Assembly (NCBI GenBank): GCA_028713225.1
Contig: JAQTOS010000001.1
Coordinates: 186,001-250,000 of the forward strand
Direction: 5' to 3'
Source of the DNA: Candidatus Altimarinota bacterium
GTDB taxonomy: Bacteria > Patescibacteriota > Gracilibacteria > BD1-5 > UBA6164
Length of the DNA stretch: 64,000 bases
Part shown: in pieces, positions 1-9,403 of the stretch
Numbering within the stretch: the first letter of the stretch is position 1
Layout: every line of letters starts with the position of its first letter
Position numbers and translations under genes: made by a program
The notes under the pieces: generated by a model
Told to the model about the DNA's origin: nothing
Seen by the model: the letters and a program-made list of their open reading frames with translations, nothing else
The model's database searches: none

Positions 1-2157
1 GAAGATGACGCATTAAACAATTTTACAAATGTTTTTGGTTCTCTTGGAAAAGAAGATAAAGCTATAATGCAGGTAGTTGTAAAACCAGTTTCTTCAAATT
101 GGAATACAAAAGCTAAACATGCAGCAGGTCTTGTTGCAAAATGACAATATACAAAAAAAGCAAGATTGCCAGTTCTGGATATTTTTTGGAATCCTATTGT
201 TACTATGATAGAAGGTCCAGATAAGGCAATAAAAGACTCTAATGCGCCAGGAGCTAGTTCAGGAGATTCATATAAAATCTTTAATCAAGCTGAAACAGAG
301 GCTCAAAAAATAATGTGAGAAACTGCGGCTCAACCAAGTTTTAAAGGATCTATTAGAATATTTGTTTCTAGCCCTTCAGCAAAATCAGCTGATACTGGAG
401 TACATTCTATTATTGCAGCTTCAAGTATTTTTACTGATGAATATAACAATTCTCTAGACAATCCACAATTGATAGAAGATTTATTCCCATTTATATTTAC
501 TCCAATTAGATATTTTGCATTTAGATATAAACTTGTTTGAATGTTTCAAAATGTTTCAGTTTATTCAGCTGACGAATTGTCTACGCTGTACCATTTACCT
601 GATATAAATTATAATAAATCTCCACTTATACAATGGCTTGATTATAAGAAATTAGCACCACCACATAATCTAAAAACTCCTCATGAACCAATTATGCTTG
701 AGGAAAAATTCAAAATTTGAGAAAAAGAAGTTATAGATACTGAAACTGGAGAGAAAAAAATGGAAGACATTTTTGAAACAAAAATGGTTCATAGACAACT
801 TTGAGGTTTTCCTACATTCAAAGATTGAGCACTTATGTGACGGAATGAATATAGAAATAAAAGACTTCCAATCTATTTTATGAGAAAAGATAGATGAAGA
901 CACCATTATATTATTTGAAAATCTTGAGGTTGAAAATCGGTTTTCATATCATATATGGCTAGACAAGATCTCCGGGCTGGAGATGGACTTTGTATCATAG
1001 ATCCACATGGAGATTTGGTTGAGGATACTCTTGTTTATACACCAAAAGAAAGAGCAAAAGATGTAATAGTTTTTGATCCATCAGATGATGAAAGACCAAT
1101 GGGGTTAAATATGCTTGAAATTATAGCAATAGATCCTATTGGAAGAGCTAGAGAAATGGATAGAGCAGCTATTGATGCTACTGAAATTTTTATCAAAATA
1201 TTTGGTGATGAAGTTTTTGGTCCTAGAATACAACATTACTTTAGAAATGGTTGTTTGACTCTTATGGAAGATGAAGAAGATGGAGGAACTCTTATAGATG
1301 TACCTAGACTTTTTGTAGATGATGCTTTTATGAAATATAAAACTTCAAAAGTAAAAAATCCAGTTGTGAAATCTTTCTGGGAACATGAATATGCTTCAAC
1401 TTGAGATAGAGAAAAACAAGAAATGATACCTTATTTCTCTTCTAAATTTGGTCCATTTATTACTAATACTACTATAAGAAATATTATTGGACAACCAAAA
1501 TCTGCTTTCAATTTGAGAGAAATTATGGATAACCAAAAAGTACTTTTAGTTAATCTTTCAAAAGGTAAAATTGGAGCTTTAAATGCACAGCTTTTGTGAT
1601 TGATATTTGTATCAAAAATTAATATGGCTGCGATGAGCAGAGCTGATATGCCAGAAGACCAAAGAAAAGATTTTTTCCTATATGTTGATGAGTTTCAAAA
1701 CTTTGCAACTGAAACTTTTGGAGAAATATTATCTGAAGCCAGAAAATATCACTTAGCGCTTATTATGGCTCACCAATTTATTGCACAAATTTGATGAAGT
1801 GGTGCTAAATCTAAATGAGATAAACCAAGTATTAAAGATGCAGTTTTCGGTAATGCCGGAACAATTATGTCTTTCAAAGTTGGTGCCGATGATGCTGAAT
1901 ATTTAGAAAAAGAATATGCTCCACTTTTATCTCAACAAGATATTATAGGAATTGCAAACTTTACAACTTATGTAAAATTGAATATAGATAATGCTACAAC
2001 TAGACCTTTTGATATGAGAACTATTTGGGATTCAAGTTATAAAAATCCTAAAGCTGCAGAATTAATCAGAGATTATTCTAGAAAAAAATATGGTAGAAAA
2101 AGGAAATATGTTGATATGGAAATAGAAGCAAGACTAGGAATATCTAGAGCTGAATAA
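1..2157 (+). CDS. VirD4/TraG-like type IV secretion ATPase (5' partial)
   Basis: Open from the window edge to TAA when TGA is read as Gly (718 residues visible). Walker A GKSGGGKS lies at 916-939, with three of its four Gly encoded by TGA, followed by a DPHGDL motif and a Walker-B-like FFLYVDEFQNF (1672-1704). The IDPHGDL, DEFQNF and late GNAGTIMSFKVG motifs are typical of the large VirD4/TraG/HerA-like ATPases found next to pilin-like genes in Patescibacteria. Family knowledge: such proteins couple ATP hydrolysis to DNA or protein transfer at the membrane. It is followed by three exported membrane proteins on the same strand, supporting a secretion or pilus role (inference). The N-terminus is outside the window, and no VirB4 is visible. 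Confidence 0.85.
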
Positions 2158-2168
2158 AAATTAATCTG

Positions 2169-2194
2169 TAGTGACCACAGGCCTGTGGTCACTA
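2169..2194. repeat. 26-bp perfect loop-free palindrome
   Basis: TAGTGACCACAGG is followed directly by its exact reverse complement, just after the ATPase stop codon. No T-run follows, so it is not a classical terminator alone; a separate hairpin lies 40 bp downstream. It shares its TAGTGA/TCACTA ends with the palindrome at 35899-35942, which has a different core. Confidence 0.85.
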
Positions 2195-2233
2195 TGAAAT
2201 ATAAAACATGTTTTATACAAAAACAAAAAAAAT

Positions 2234-2261
2234 AAAAAAGAGAAATTGATTTCTCTTTTTT
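2234..2261 (+). terminator. Intrinsic terminator after the ATPase gene
   Basis: A 13-bp stem (AAAAAAGAGAAAT with its complement), 2-nt loop, ends in a T-run. Placed between the ATPase and the next same-strand gene. Confidence 0.7.
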
Positions 2262-2307
2262 ATTTGCTATAATAAAGGCAATTTTAAAATATACATAAAA
2301 AATACTC

Positions 2308-3396
2308 ATGAGAAAAATACTTCTTTTTTTAATTTTGATATTTTCATTTAGTTCTGCTTTAACTTATGCAGATACTCGAGTTAATGCTGCATGATGACTG
2401 GATTCTGATTATGATGGAGTTCCTGATAGTGTAGATAAATGTCCAAATACTCCGGCTGTAGAAGCTCATTTAGTTGATGCTGGATGATGTGCTATCGATA
2501 CGAAACAAACTTATGCTAATCCAACTGGTTGAAGTAATGAAGTAGGAGATAATATCAAAACTGGTTGAGCAAATAATCAAAATTGAGTTGTTAATAATCT
2601 TATGACAAACTTCAAATGAGATGAATTTTTTTGAGCAAGTCAATGATGAGAACAAGGAATATTTTATTTCATAGTTAGAATAGCTAAGGACTTAAAAGAT
2701 TTATTTTTTGTTATAGTTTCTGTATATCTAATCATTTCAGTTTTGATGATATTTTTTGCTGCAAATACTGAAGAGCAAATATGAAAATTTAAAAAAGCTA
2801 TAGTTTGGTCGACTGTATGAATAATGGTTATGCAAACAGCTTATGCTTTTACTAAATCTCTTTATGATAAATGAGTAAGTCAATATGCTGCTACAAATTT
2901 CATAGCAGATATTGTTTATCCACTTATTCATTTACTTGAACAATTGGCTGCATTTTTCTTTTTGGCTGTTGCTATATATTCTTTTTTCAGACTTGTTACT
3001 GCAAATTGAGCAGAGGATAAAATTAAGCTATGAAAAAATACTATAATTCAAGCAATAATCTGATTTATAGTTATTAAAATTTCTGGGGTTGTAGTTTCAA
3101 ACATATATGGGCATGTAAATTGTGATTCATTAAATCAAAATTGTTTAATAAATGGTAATACAGAATGAACTCTTTGAGTTGCTATAAGTTTGATAAATTG
3201 GTTAAATGCATTCATTTGAATTTTGGTTGTAATTATGACTATATATGCAGGATCAAAAATAATGTTATCTTGATGAAATGAAGAAGATGTAAAAAAATGA
3301 AAAGCTATAATAAAATACATATTTATATGACTTTTATTACTTGCAACAAGTTATTTGATACTAACTTTCTTTATTATTCCTGAATCTAAAATTTAA
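2308..3396 (+). CDS. Exported multi-TM pilin-like protein with one thrombospondin type 3 repeat
   Basis: 362 residues with TGA as Gly. An N-terminal signal peptide (hydrophobic residues about 4-20) is followed by the Ca-binding repeat DSDYDGVPDSVDKC (residues 32-45), then a Gly/Asn-rich stretch and several hydrophobic segments. The C-terminal part has the pattern of VirB2/TrbC-like membrane proteins: TM, a short loop with GGNEEDVKKGK, TM. Twelve nucleotides separate it from the next gene. The context with the VirD4-like ATPase suggests a surface or channel component of a type IV secretion-like system; the substrate is unknown. Length far exceeds a simple VirB2 pilin, so it is probably a fused or duplicated form. 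Confidence 0.7.
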
Positions 3397-3407
3397 TCTA
3401 AAAAAAT

Positions 3408-4370
3408 ATGCGCAGTGAAACAAGTACTCTTGGGGTATATACTAAAATAATAACTATTGTCTTTAAGAAAATATTAATTTTTATCTCTTTGCTTTTTGCA
3501 TTATTTGCATCTAATTATACTTTCGCAGGAGTTATTGATATTCCAGCTGGAGATTGAGTTTCTAAATTACAAGGAGTTTCTATGGCAGCTTCAACTAGTG
3601 ATAATTTCACAGACAATGTAAATAATATCGGGAAAAATATACTTAGAACTTTTAAGCTTATTATATCAGCTTTGATGGTTGTTTATCTAGTTTATGTGTG
3701 AGCAGAAATGATAATGGCTATGTGAAAAGATGATGAAGCACTTAGCAAATCAAAAAGACAATTACGGTACGCTCTTGTGGCTTTTCTTTTTATAAATATT
3801 CCGGGGACTATTTATGATTCACTTCATAGACAATGAGCTGTTAACTTAGATGTTACAAATAGAAATGGGCTTAGTTCTTGGACAGATGTCAATAATAGTG
3901 CAAATGTATTTATAAATCCATTTAATTTTGGTTACACTATAGATGATTCTATTTTATGATTTATAAAAGTTACTATTTTTATTATAGCTGTATTTATGTT
4001 TGTTTTTGAATGAGTAAAGATAATGACAGCAAGATGAAGAGATGACAAGTTAAAAGAAGCAAAATCAAAACTTTTATATACAATTTTAGCTTTGGTTTTC
4101 GTATGAGTAATAGATGTATGGAAACAAGTAGCTTTTTCTTGAAGTATAGCAGATTGAAAAAACTTATTTGATAATATAGCAAATCTTTCACTTTTCTTTG
4201 CAGGACCAGTTGCTATAGTATTTTTGATTTTAGCAGGTTACTATTATGTGACTTCTGGATGAAATGAAGAGAAAGTAAAAAAAGCCAAGAGTATAGTAGT
4301 AAACACAGTTATCGCTACGCTTATACTTCTAGCTTCATACACTTTCCTACTTGATTTAGCTACTTTATAA
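3408..4370 (+). CDS. Multi-TM type IV secretion-associated membrane protein
   Basis: 320 residues. It begins MRSETSTL, followed by a hydrophobic signal-like stretch ending near TFAG, then about five further TM segments. Two copies of a TM/charged-loop/TM unit (loops with MAMGKDDEALSKSKRQL and SGGNEEKVKKAKS) resemble VirB2/TrbC-like pilin modules. The first 20 nt of the gene are identical to the start of an unrelated membrane protein gene at 34877. Twelve nucleotides separate it from the following pilin-like gene. Function inferred only from topology and neighbours. Confidence 0.65.
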
Positions 4371-4382
4371 TTTTTACACAAC

Positions 4383-4790
4383 ATGAAAAAAATAATATTA
4401 ATTTTAGTTCTATGATTTTCTTTATTTGCTTGAAATAGTGTTTTTGCTGCTACTTGAGATACTTGATGAAACTGAATAGAAGTAAAAGTAACAGAAAAAA
4501 TTCCTTGAGCTGAATGTGATTGAGCTCCTGGAGCTTATACTTGTACAGTAAAACCAGGATTTGGAACTGTTATGCAACTTATGGGTTGAATAATTAAATA
4601 TTTTACATTTTTGGCGAGTCTTGGTTGAGTACTATTTATAGTAATAAACTGACTTATGTTGTCTATGTGAGGTATGTGATGAAGTAAAGATGAAATAAAA
4701 AAGAGAATTACTATGACTATTTGATGATTAATTCTTTTGCTATTATCAGGATTGATTTTGCATAGTATTGCTCCGTGGATTTATCAATAA
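4383..4790 (+). CDS. Small VirB2/TrbC-like pilin subunit candidate
   Basis: 135 residues. A signal peptide ending around VFAATG is followed by a Cys pair (AECDG, TYTC) and two TM helices separated by a short loop MGGMGGSKDEIKKR. This length and two-helix layout match VirB2/TrbC pilins better than its larger upstream neighbours do. Most Gly codons are TGA. It is the last gene of the cluster, before a bidirectional terminator shared with mutL. Role as major subunit is inference. Confidence 0.65.
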
Positions 4791-4793
4791 AAT

Positions 4794-4829
4794 AAAAAGA
4801 AGTATGAATTATCTTTCATACTTCTTTTT
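4794..4829. terminator. Bidirectional terminator between convergent genes
   Basis: 15-bp stem AAAAAGAAGTATGAA with its complement, 6-nt loop, T/A-runs on both sides. The mutL stop codon (4809-4811) lies in the loop and its last codons form one arm. Confidence 0.85.
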
Positions 4830-6695
4830 TAGTTCTTCTAGATTTATTTCAAATGCTACAGGTCTGCCATGTGGACAAGTTCGAGAATAGTCTAAAACTG
4901 CATCATTAAGCAATTTATTCATCTCGAATATAGACAATTTATTACCGAATTTTATTGCTCGTCTACATGCTGTATAAGCTAGTATTTTGTTTCTTATTTC
5001 TTCAAGAGTTTTTATTTTAGCAGTTCAATTTTCCAAATCTTGGATTATAGACAAAAATACTTCTTTTGCATTTTGTTTGTTTATAAAATCTGGAATAGAA
5101 TTCAGGATTAAACTAGTTCCAGCCATAAATTCAAAATCGAATCAGATGTCGACAAAAGTGTTTTGATTGTCTATAATTAGTTCTCTTTCTTTTGCTGTAA
5201 GGCTAATATTTTCAGCGATGAGTAATCTTTGAGATTTTATTTCTCCTTTTTTCTTATAGAGTTTTTCATAAATTATTCTTTCAGCTAAAGCATGTTGATC
5301 TAAAATAAGCATAGATTTATCGGGTGATTCTACTATTATGTATGAGTTAAACATTTGTCCAACTATTCTACCAAGCTTAGTATCATTTAAATCATTAGAT
5401 GGATAATCGGTACCGGTACTTGTAGCCTCGGTAGTACCGGTACCTAAAATCTCTCTTGAAAAATTCATACTTGCTTCTATGCTAGATTGAGCTGGATTTA
5501 AATTTACTTCTTTGTAAGGAGAAAATTCTCTGAAATTTGTTCCAGAAGGAGTATAGTATTTTGGAGAGTTATTCTGATTACTACCCCATCAGTCCTGCGG
5601 ACAGCTTCCCTTAAGTCTAAGGGAAGCATTTTCTGTTCTACTCCCTTCCATTAGACTTAAGGGAAGGGTTGGGGATGGGTTATTTATATAATCTCATCCC
5701 ACAACACTCACTTTCTCTAATTTATCTGCAACTGCATGATAAAAACATCTGAAAACTTCTGATTCTGAAGCAAATCTGATTTCTTGTTTTCTTGGATGAA
5801 CATTTACATCTATGATAGTTGGATTGATTTCTAGGTTTAATACATAGGCAGGATATGATGAATGAGGAATATATCTCAAATAAGCATCATTTATGGCTTT
5901 GTAAATTAACTGACTTTTTATTATTCTGTTATTTACGAAAATTACTTGTCTATTTCTATTTTGGAAACTTACACTTGGGCTAGAAATATATCAACTTACT
6001 TTCATTCCAGACATAGTAAAATCAATATCCAGTATATTTGAAGCAAATTCATCTCCATAAATATTGTAAATTCTTGTTTTTAAGTCTTCATTTGCTTTAT
6101 ATTTAAATATTTCTTTTCAGTCGCTTATAAATTCAAAACCTATTTGAGGATATGAAAGAGCTATATTTTGCATAAATTCTTGAATATTTGAGTATTCAGT
6201 CCTAGCTTTTTTTAGATAATTTAATCTAGCAGGAGTATTAACAAACAAATTATTTACTTCTATTTTTGTTCCATTTTCACTTGCTGTTTTTGTTATTTCT
6301 TGCTTTTCTCATCAATTAATTATAAGCAAATTTCAGAAATCTGAAATACTTGTTTTTGAAGTGATTTTCATTTCTGAAACAGAAGATATAGAAGCTAAGG
6401 CTTCTCATCTAAACCCGAAAGTCATTACATTATATAAATCATCAAGAGATTTTATTTTGCTTGTTGTGTATTTTTCTGTTGCTATTTCCAAATCTTCTTT
6501 ATCTATACCAGAACCATTATCAGTGATTATAATAGATTTTATTCATCATTCTATAATTTCTACTTTTATTTGAGACGCACCGGCATCTATAGAATTTTCC
6601 ACAAGTTCTTTCACAACCGAAACTGGTCTTTCAACCACTTCTCCGGCAGCGATTTGATTAGTAAGATTTTTATCAAGTTTTATTATTTGCGACAT
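4809..6695 (-). CDS. mutL: DNA mismatch repair protein MutL
   Basis: 628 residues. The N-terminal GHKL ATPase domain shows [12 protein letters not shown] and [13 protein letters not shown]; the C-terminus has the metal-site motif CPHGRP. MutL couples MutS mismatch recognition to strand nicking; CPHGRP is found in the endonuclease-type MutL C-terminal domain. The interdomain linker contains two palindromic insertions (5409-5444 and about 5583-5680) that stay in frame, adding low-complexity peptide such as [20 protein letters not shown]. The start codon lies 2 nt downstream of the stop of a small membrane protein gene, so the two are co-transcribed. No mutS is in the window. Confidence 0.93.
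5409..5444. repeat. Inverted repeat inside the mutL linker
   Basis: GGTACCGGTACT and its perfect complement are separated by 12 nt. The region is in frame with mutL and clearly GC-richer than its surroundings, as expected for an inserted element. Confidence 0.75.
5583..5680. repeat. Palindromic element inserted in frame in mutL
   Basis: A 16-bp perfect inverted repeat (CTTCCCTTAAGTCTAA at 5605-5620; complement at 5651-5666) is flanked by further partly complementary ACCCCATC and GGGGATGGGT. Base composition differs from the AT-rich host gene. Reading it in the mutL frame gives no TAA or TAG. Resembles in-frame palindromic elements known from Rickettsia (RPE) in behaviour, not in sequence. 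Confidence 0.75.
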
Positions 6696-6697
6696 AT

Positions 6698-6916
6698 TTA
6701 TTTACCAATTATAGATTTTATTTTTTCTAGTATAATATTTGGAATTTGTTCCCACATAGCAAGAAGTGCATTTACTTTTTTAACGTATTCCATAGATTCG
6801 TTTACTACTCATAAAATTTTTATAAGTCTAAATAAAGCAATAACAAGCAAAGTTCAAACAATAGAAGTAAATATACTTAATACGATATAAAGTATATCAA
6901 GAGTAGATAAAATCAT
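6698..6916 (-). CDS. Small single-TM protein upstream of mutL
   Basis: 72 residues: an N-terminal hydrophobic helix (about residues 5-35) followed by an amphipathic charged tail ending KIKSIIGK. No family recognised. The stop is 2 nt before the mutL start, implying translational coupling. A promoter (6951-6978) lies just upstream on the same strand, so this is the first gene of the mutL transcript. Confidence 0.65.
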
Positions 6917-6950
6917 AAGTACAAATTATTAGTAACTAAAATTTTTCTGC

Positions 6951-6978
6951 ATTATAATGGTTTAAAATAAAAATTCAA
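6951..6978 (-). promoter_or_regulatory. Promoter of the small membrane protein-mutL operon
   Basis: On the minus strand: TTGAAT, 16-nt spacer, TATAAT. About 35 nt upstream of the 6916 start; divergent from the rplS promoter. Confidence 0.65.
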
Positions 6979-6985
6979 AAAAAAT

Positions 6986-7013
6986 TTGATTTTATTAGTT
7001 TTTTGTATAAAAT
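6986..7013 (+). promoter_or_regulatory. rplS promoter
   Basis: TTGATT, 16-nt spacer, TAAAAT, about 35 nt before the rplS start. No Shine-Dalgarno follows; the leader is A-rich. Confidence 0.65.
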
Positions 7014-7048
7014 CTCCCGCGTAACTTTAAAAAATAATTATATCAAAA

Positions 7049-7405
7049 ATGAGCGATGTAGCATTAATAAGAGAAATTCAATCTGAATTCGTAAAAGGTG
7101 ATAGACCAGTAATTAAAACTGGAATGGAAGTAGAAGTACACCAAAGAATTATGGAAGGTACTAAAGAAAGAACTCAAAGATTTAAAGGTCTTGTTATAAA
7201 AATGTCTGGAAAAACTCCACTAGAAAAGACTTTTACAGTTAGAAAAGTATCTGGAGGTTTTGGTATCGAAAAAATATTTCCAGTTAATTCTGCAAATATC
7301 GAAAAAATCGATGTTCTTAGACAATTTAAAGTAAGAAGAAAAAATATCGGATTTATTAAAACTCTTACTGGTAAAGCTGCTAGACTTAAAGAAGTTAGAA
7401 AATAA
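7049..7405 (+). CDS. rplS: Large ribosomal subunit protein bL19
   Basis: 118 residues, full length for bL19. The core GMEVEVHQRIMEGTKERTQRFKGLVI and KVSGGFGIEKIFP segments are characteristic. bL19 sits at the 30S-50S interface. All ten Gly codons are GGN; no TGA is used, unlike most neighbours. Monocistronic by position: promoter at 6986 and a divergent gene upstream. Confidence 0.96.
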   Translation: MSDVALIREIQSEFVKGDRPVIKTGMEVEVHQRIMEGTKERTQRFKGLVIKMSGKTPLEKTFTVRKVSGGFGIEKIFPVNSANIEKIDVLRQFKVRRKNIGFIKTLTGKAARLKEVRK

Positions 7406-7632
7406 TAGAAATATCTTACTTTTTATCCAAAAAGTAACAAAAGAATTTAGGGGGACAAAGTTGTCTCTCTTTTTTTGTTTTCAAAATTCTCTTTGATTTC
7501 TATTTGTCCCCCCCCAAAACCCCCAATCTATAAAGTATGTTTTTTGGTAATGGACCGAGTTTTTGTTAATTTATATAGTTTTAGTTCCATAAAACTATTT
7601 TTAGAAACAAAAAAAATCCCCGGAGGGATTTT
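7406..7632. other. rplS-gltX intergenic region with inverted repeat
   Basis: Contains GGGGGACAAA (7450-7459) and its complement TTTGTCCCCC (7503-7512) separated by about 43 nt, including a C8 tract, and a short terminator at 7611-7634. No coding potential seen. The G/C-tract repeat could be the rplS terminator or a small RNA. Confidence 0.45.
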
Positions 7633-7634
7633 TT
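7611..7634. terminator. Bidirectional terminator, rplS/gltX
   Basis: AAAAAATCCC, loop CGGA, GGGATTTTTT. The gltX stop codon (7633-7635) overlaps the distal arm. Confidence 0.7.
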
Positions 7635-9264
7635 AGCTTAATCTTTCAAAAACTTTATCTTTTCAAAGTACTTGCATAATGTAGTACATATCGGGAGTTT
7701 TTGTTTTTCCTGTTAGGAAAAGTCTTAAAATTGTTGTTACTTCTACGATGCTTCCTTTGAAATTTTCGGGAGCTTTTTTGTATTCTTTTATATTTGATGC
7801 AAATCAGATAGAATCACAAAGTGCTTTAACTTTTTCAAACCAAATTTCTTTTGAATCTGATGAGTCATAAGTCGCTTTAAAACCGCTAAGTATATTTGAA
7901 ATATCAGCCTCATTTAAGTTTGGATAAGTTTCTTTTAAAGAAGCTTTATCAAATGAGTATCATTCGTCGAAAAAATATTCAGTTTCTCATTTTACATCTG
8001 ACCATTTTCCTATATCTTTTCTTGTTTTTTCTCCATTTCTTTCTATAGAAAAAATACTCAAAAATTTTTCTTTGTTGTTTTTCATTAATGAAGCTAAATT
8101 TTTATCAAATTTCTCAGCCCAAACTAGACTTCTAGTATAGATTTCTTCTGATGTCATTCTAGAAATTATTTCTTTGCTGATATTATCAAGTTTTACGAAA
8201 TCAAACAATGCTCAGCTAGAATTTGATAATCTTTCAAAACCTATTTTGAAATCAGTTATTGGAGCATTTAGATTAGCTTTTCTCCAGTCTTCAAAATCAG
8301 AATTAGCAAGATTAGTTAGATATTCCAAAATTGATTCTTTTGTATAACCATTTTCATCATAATAAGACATTGAAGCTTCAGGGTCTTTTCTTTTACTTAA
8401 TTTTCTTTTATTTCCATTATCAAGTTTTTGAATAGGAGCAAGATGTCCATAACGGGGAGCTTGCCACCCCATCATTTCAAACATTTGAAGATGTAGCGGA
8501 GTTGAAGCTAACCATTCATCTCATCTAATTACATGAGTTGTTCACATCAAATAGTCATCAACTATATGTGCAAAATGATAAGTAGGAAGTCAATCAGCTT
8601 TCATAATAACTATATCCATATCGTTTTCACTTGTTTCAATAGTTCATTTCAATAAATCTTGGTATTTTATTTTTTTATTATAGTTTCCAGCAGATCTAAG
8701 TCTGATAACAAAAGGAGTATTTTTCTCTAGTTCAGCTTGTATATCTTCTTCTGTTGCATTTCTCCATTTTGCCCATTGTCCATAATAACCAGGTCTTTGA
8801 CTATATTCTTCTTGAGTTTTTCTTGTTTCTTCTAATTCTTCACTAGAACAAAAACAAGGATAAGCAAGTCATTTTTCCACCAAATCTTTTACGAAACTAG
8901 CATAAATTTCTTGTCTTGCGCTTTGTTTATATGGTCCATAATTTCAAATTTCTTTTCCACTCAAATCTTGTCATTCATCAATTTTGATTCCATAATAATC
9001 CAAAGCTTCAACTACTAATTCTCCAGCTCCTTCAACTTCTCTTTTTTTATCAGTATCTTCAATACGAAGCATAAAAATACCACCACTTTGGTGAGCAAAT
9101 CTTTCTGAAACCATTGCAGTATACAAAGTTCCAATATGCATAAATCAAGTAGGACTTGGCGCAATTCTTGTAACCATAGCTCCTTCCGGTAAATTTCTCT
9201 TTGGATATCTTGCCAATATTTCAGTTGTTGTTTCTAGTTTATTTGGAAAAAGTTTATCTATCAT
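7633..9264 (-). CDS. gltX: Glutamyl-tRNA synthetase
   Basis: 543 residues. Class I signatures: RIAPSPTGFMHIGT (HIGH variant, with the PSPTG Gly encoded by TGA) near residue 34, and KLSKRK (KMSKS variant). LRIEDTD follows as in GluRS. Charges tRNA-Glu, and possibly tRNA-Gln if a GatCAB system is used (not visible here). Single-gene unit between the 7611 terminator and the 9353 palindrome. Confidence 0.94.
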
Positions 9265-9352
9265 AATTTTTCTTTAAATATTATTTATTCGGCCGCTATT
9301 ATACAGATTTAGTCCAGATTTCAAAATCGAAGTTTTAGCAATTTCATAAAAG

Positions 9353-9388
9353 CAAAAACTCCCCGGCGATATCGCCGGGGAGTTTTTG
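9353..9388. terminator. 36-bp loop-free palindromic terminator
   Basis: CAAAAACTCCCCGGCGAT is followed directly by its exact reverse complement, ending in a T-run on both strands. Lies upstream of gltX and downstream of the 9404 minus-strand gene, whose transcript it would stop. Confidence 0.8.
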
Positions 9389-9403
9389 GAGAAAGATTAA
9401 GGA

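Noticed and set aside
1-4790. Integrative conjugative element
   Set aside because: No relaxase, integrase or att repeats seen; neighbours are housekeeping genes.
7503-7515. C-tract as a phase-variation site
   Set aside because: It is intergenic and not in a promoter spacer; no variation evidence.
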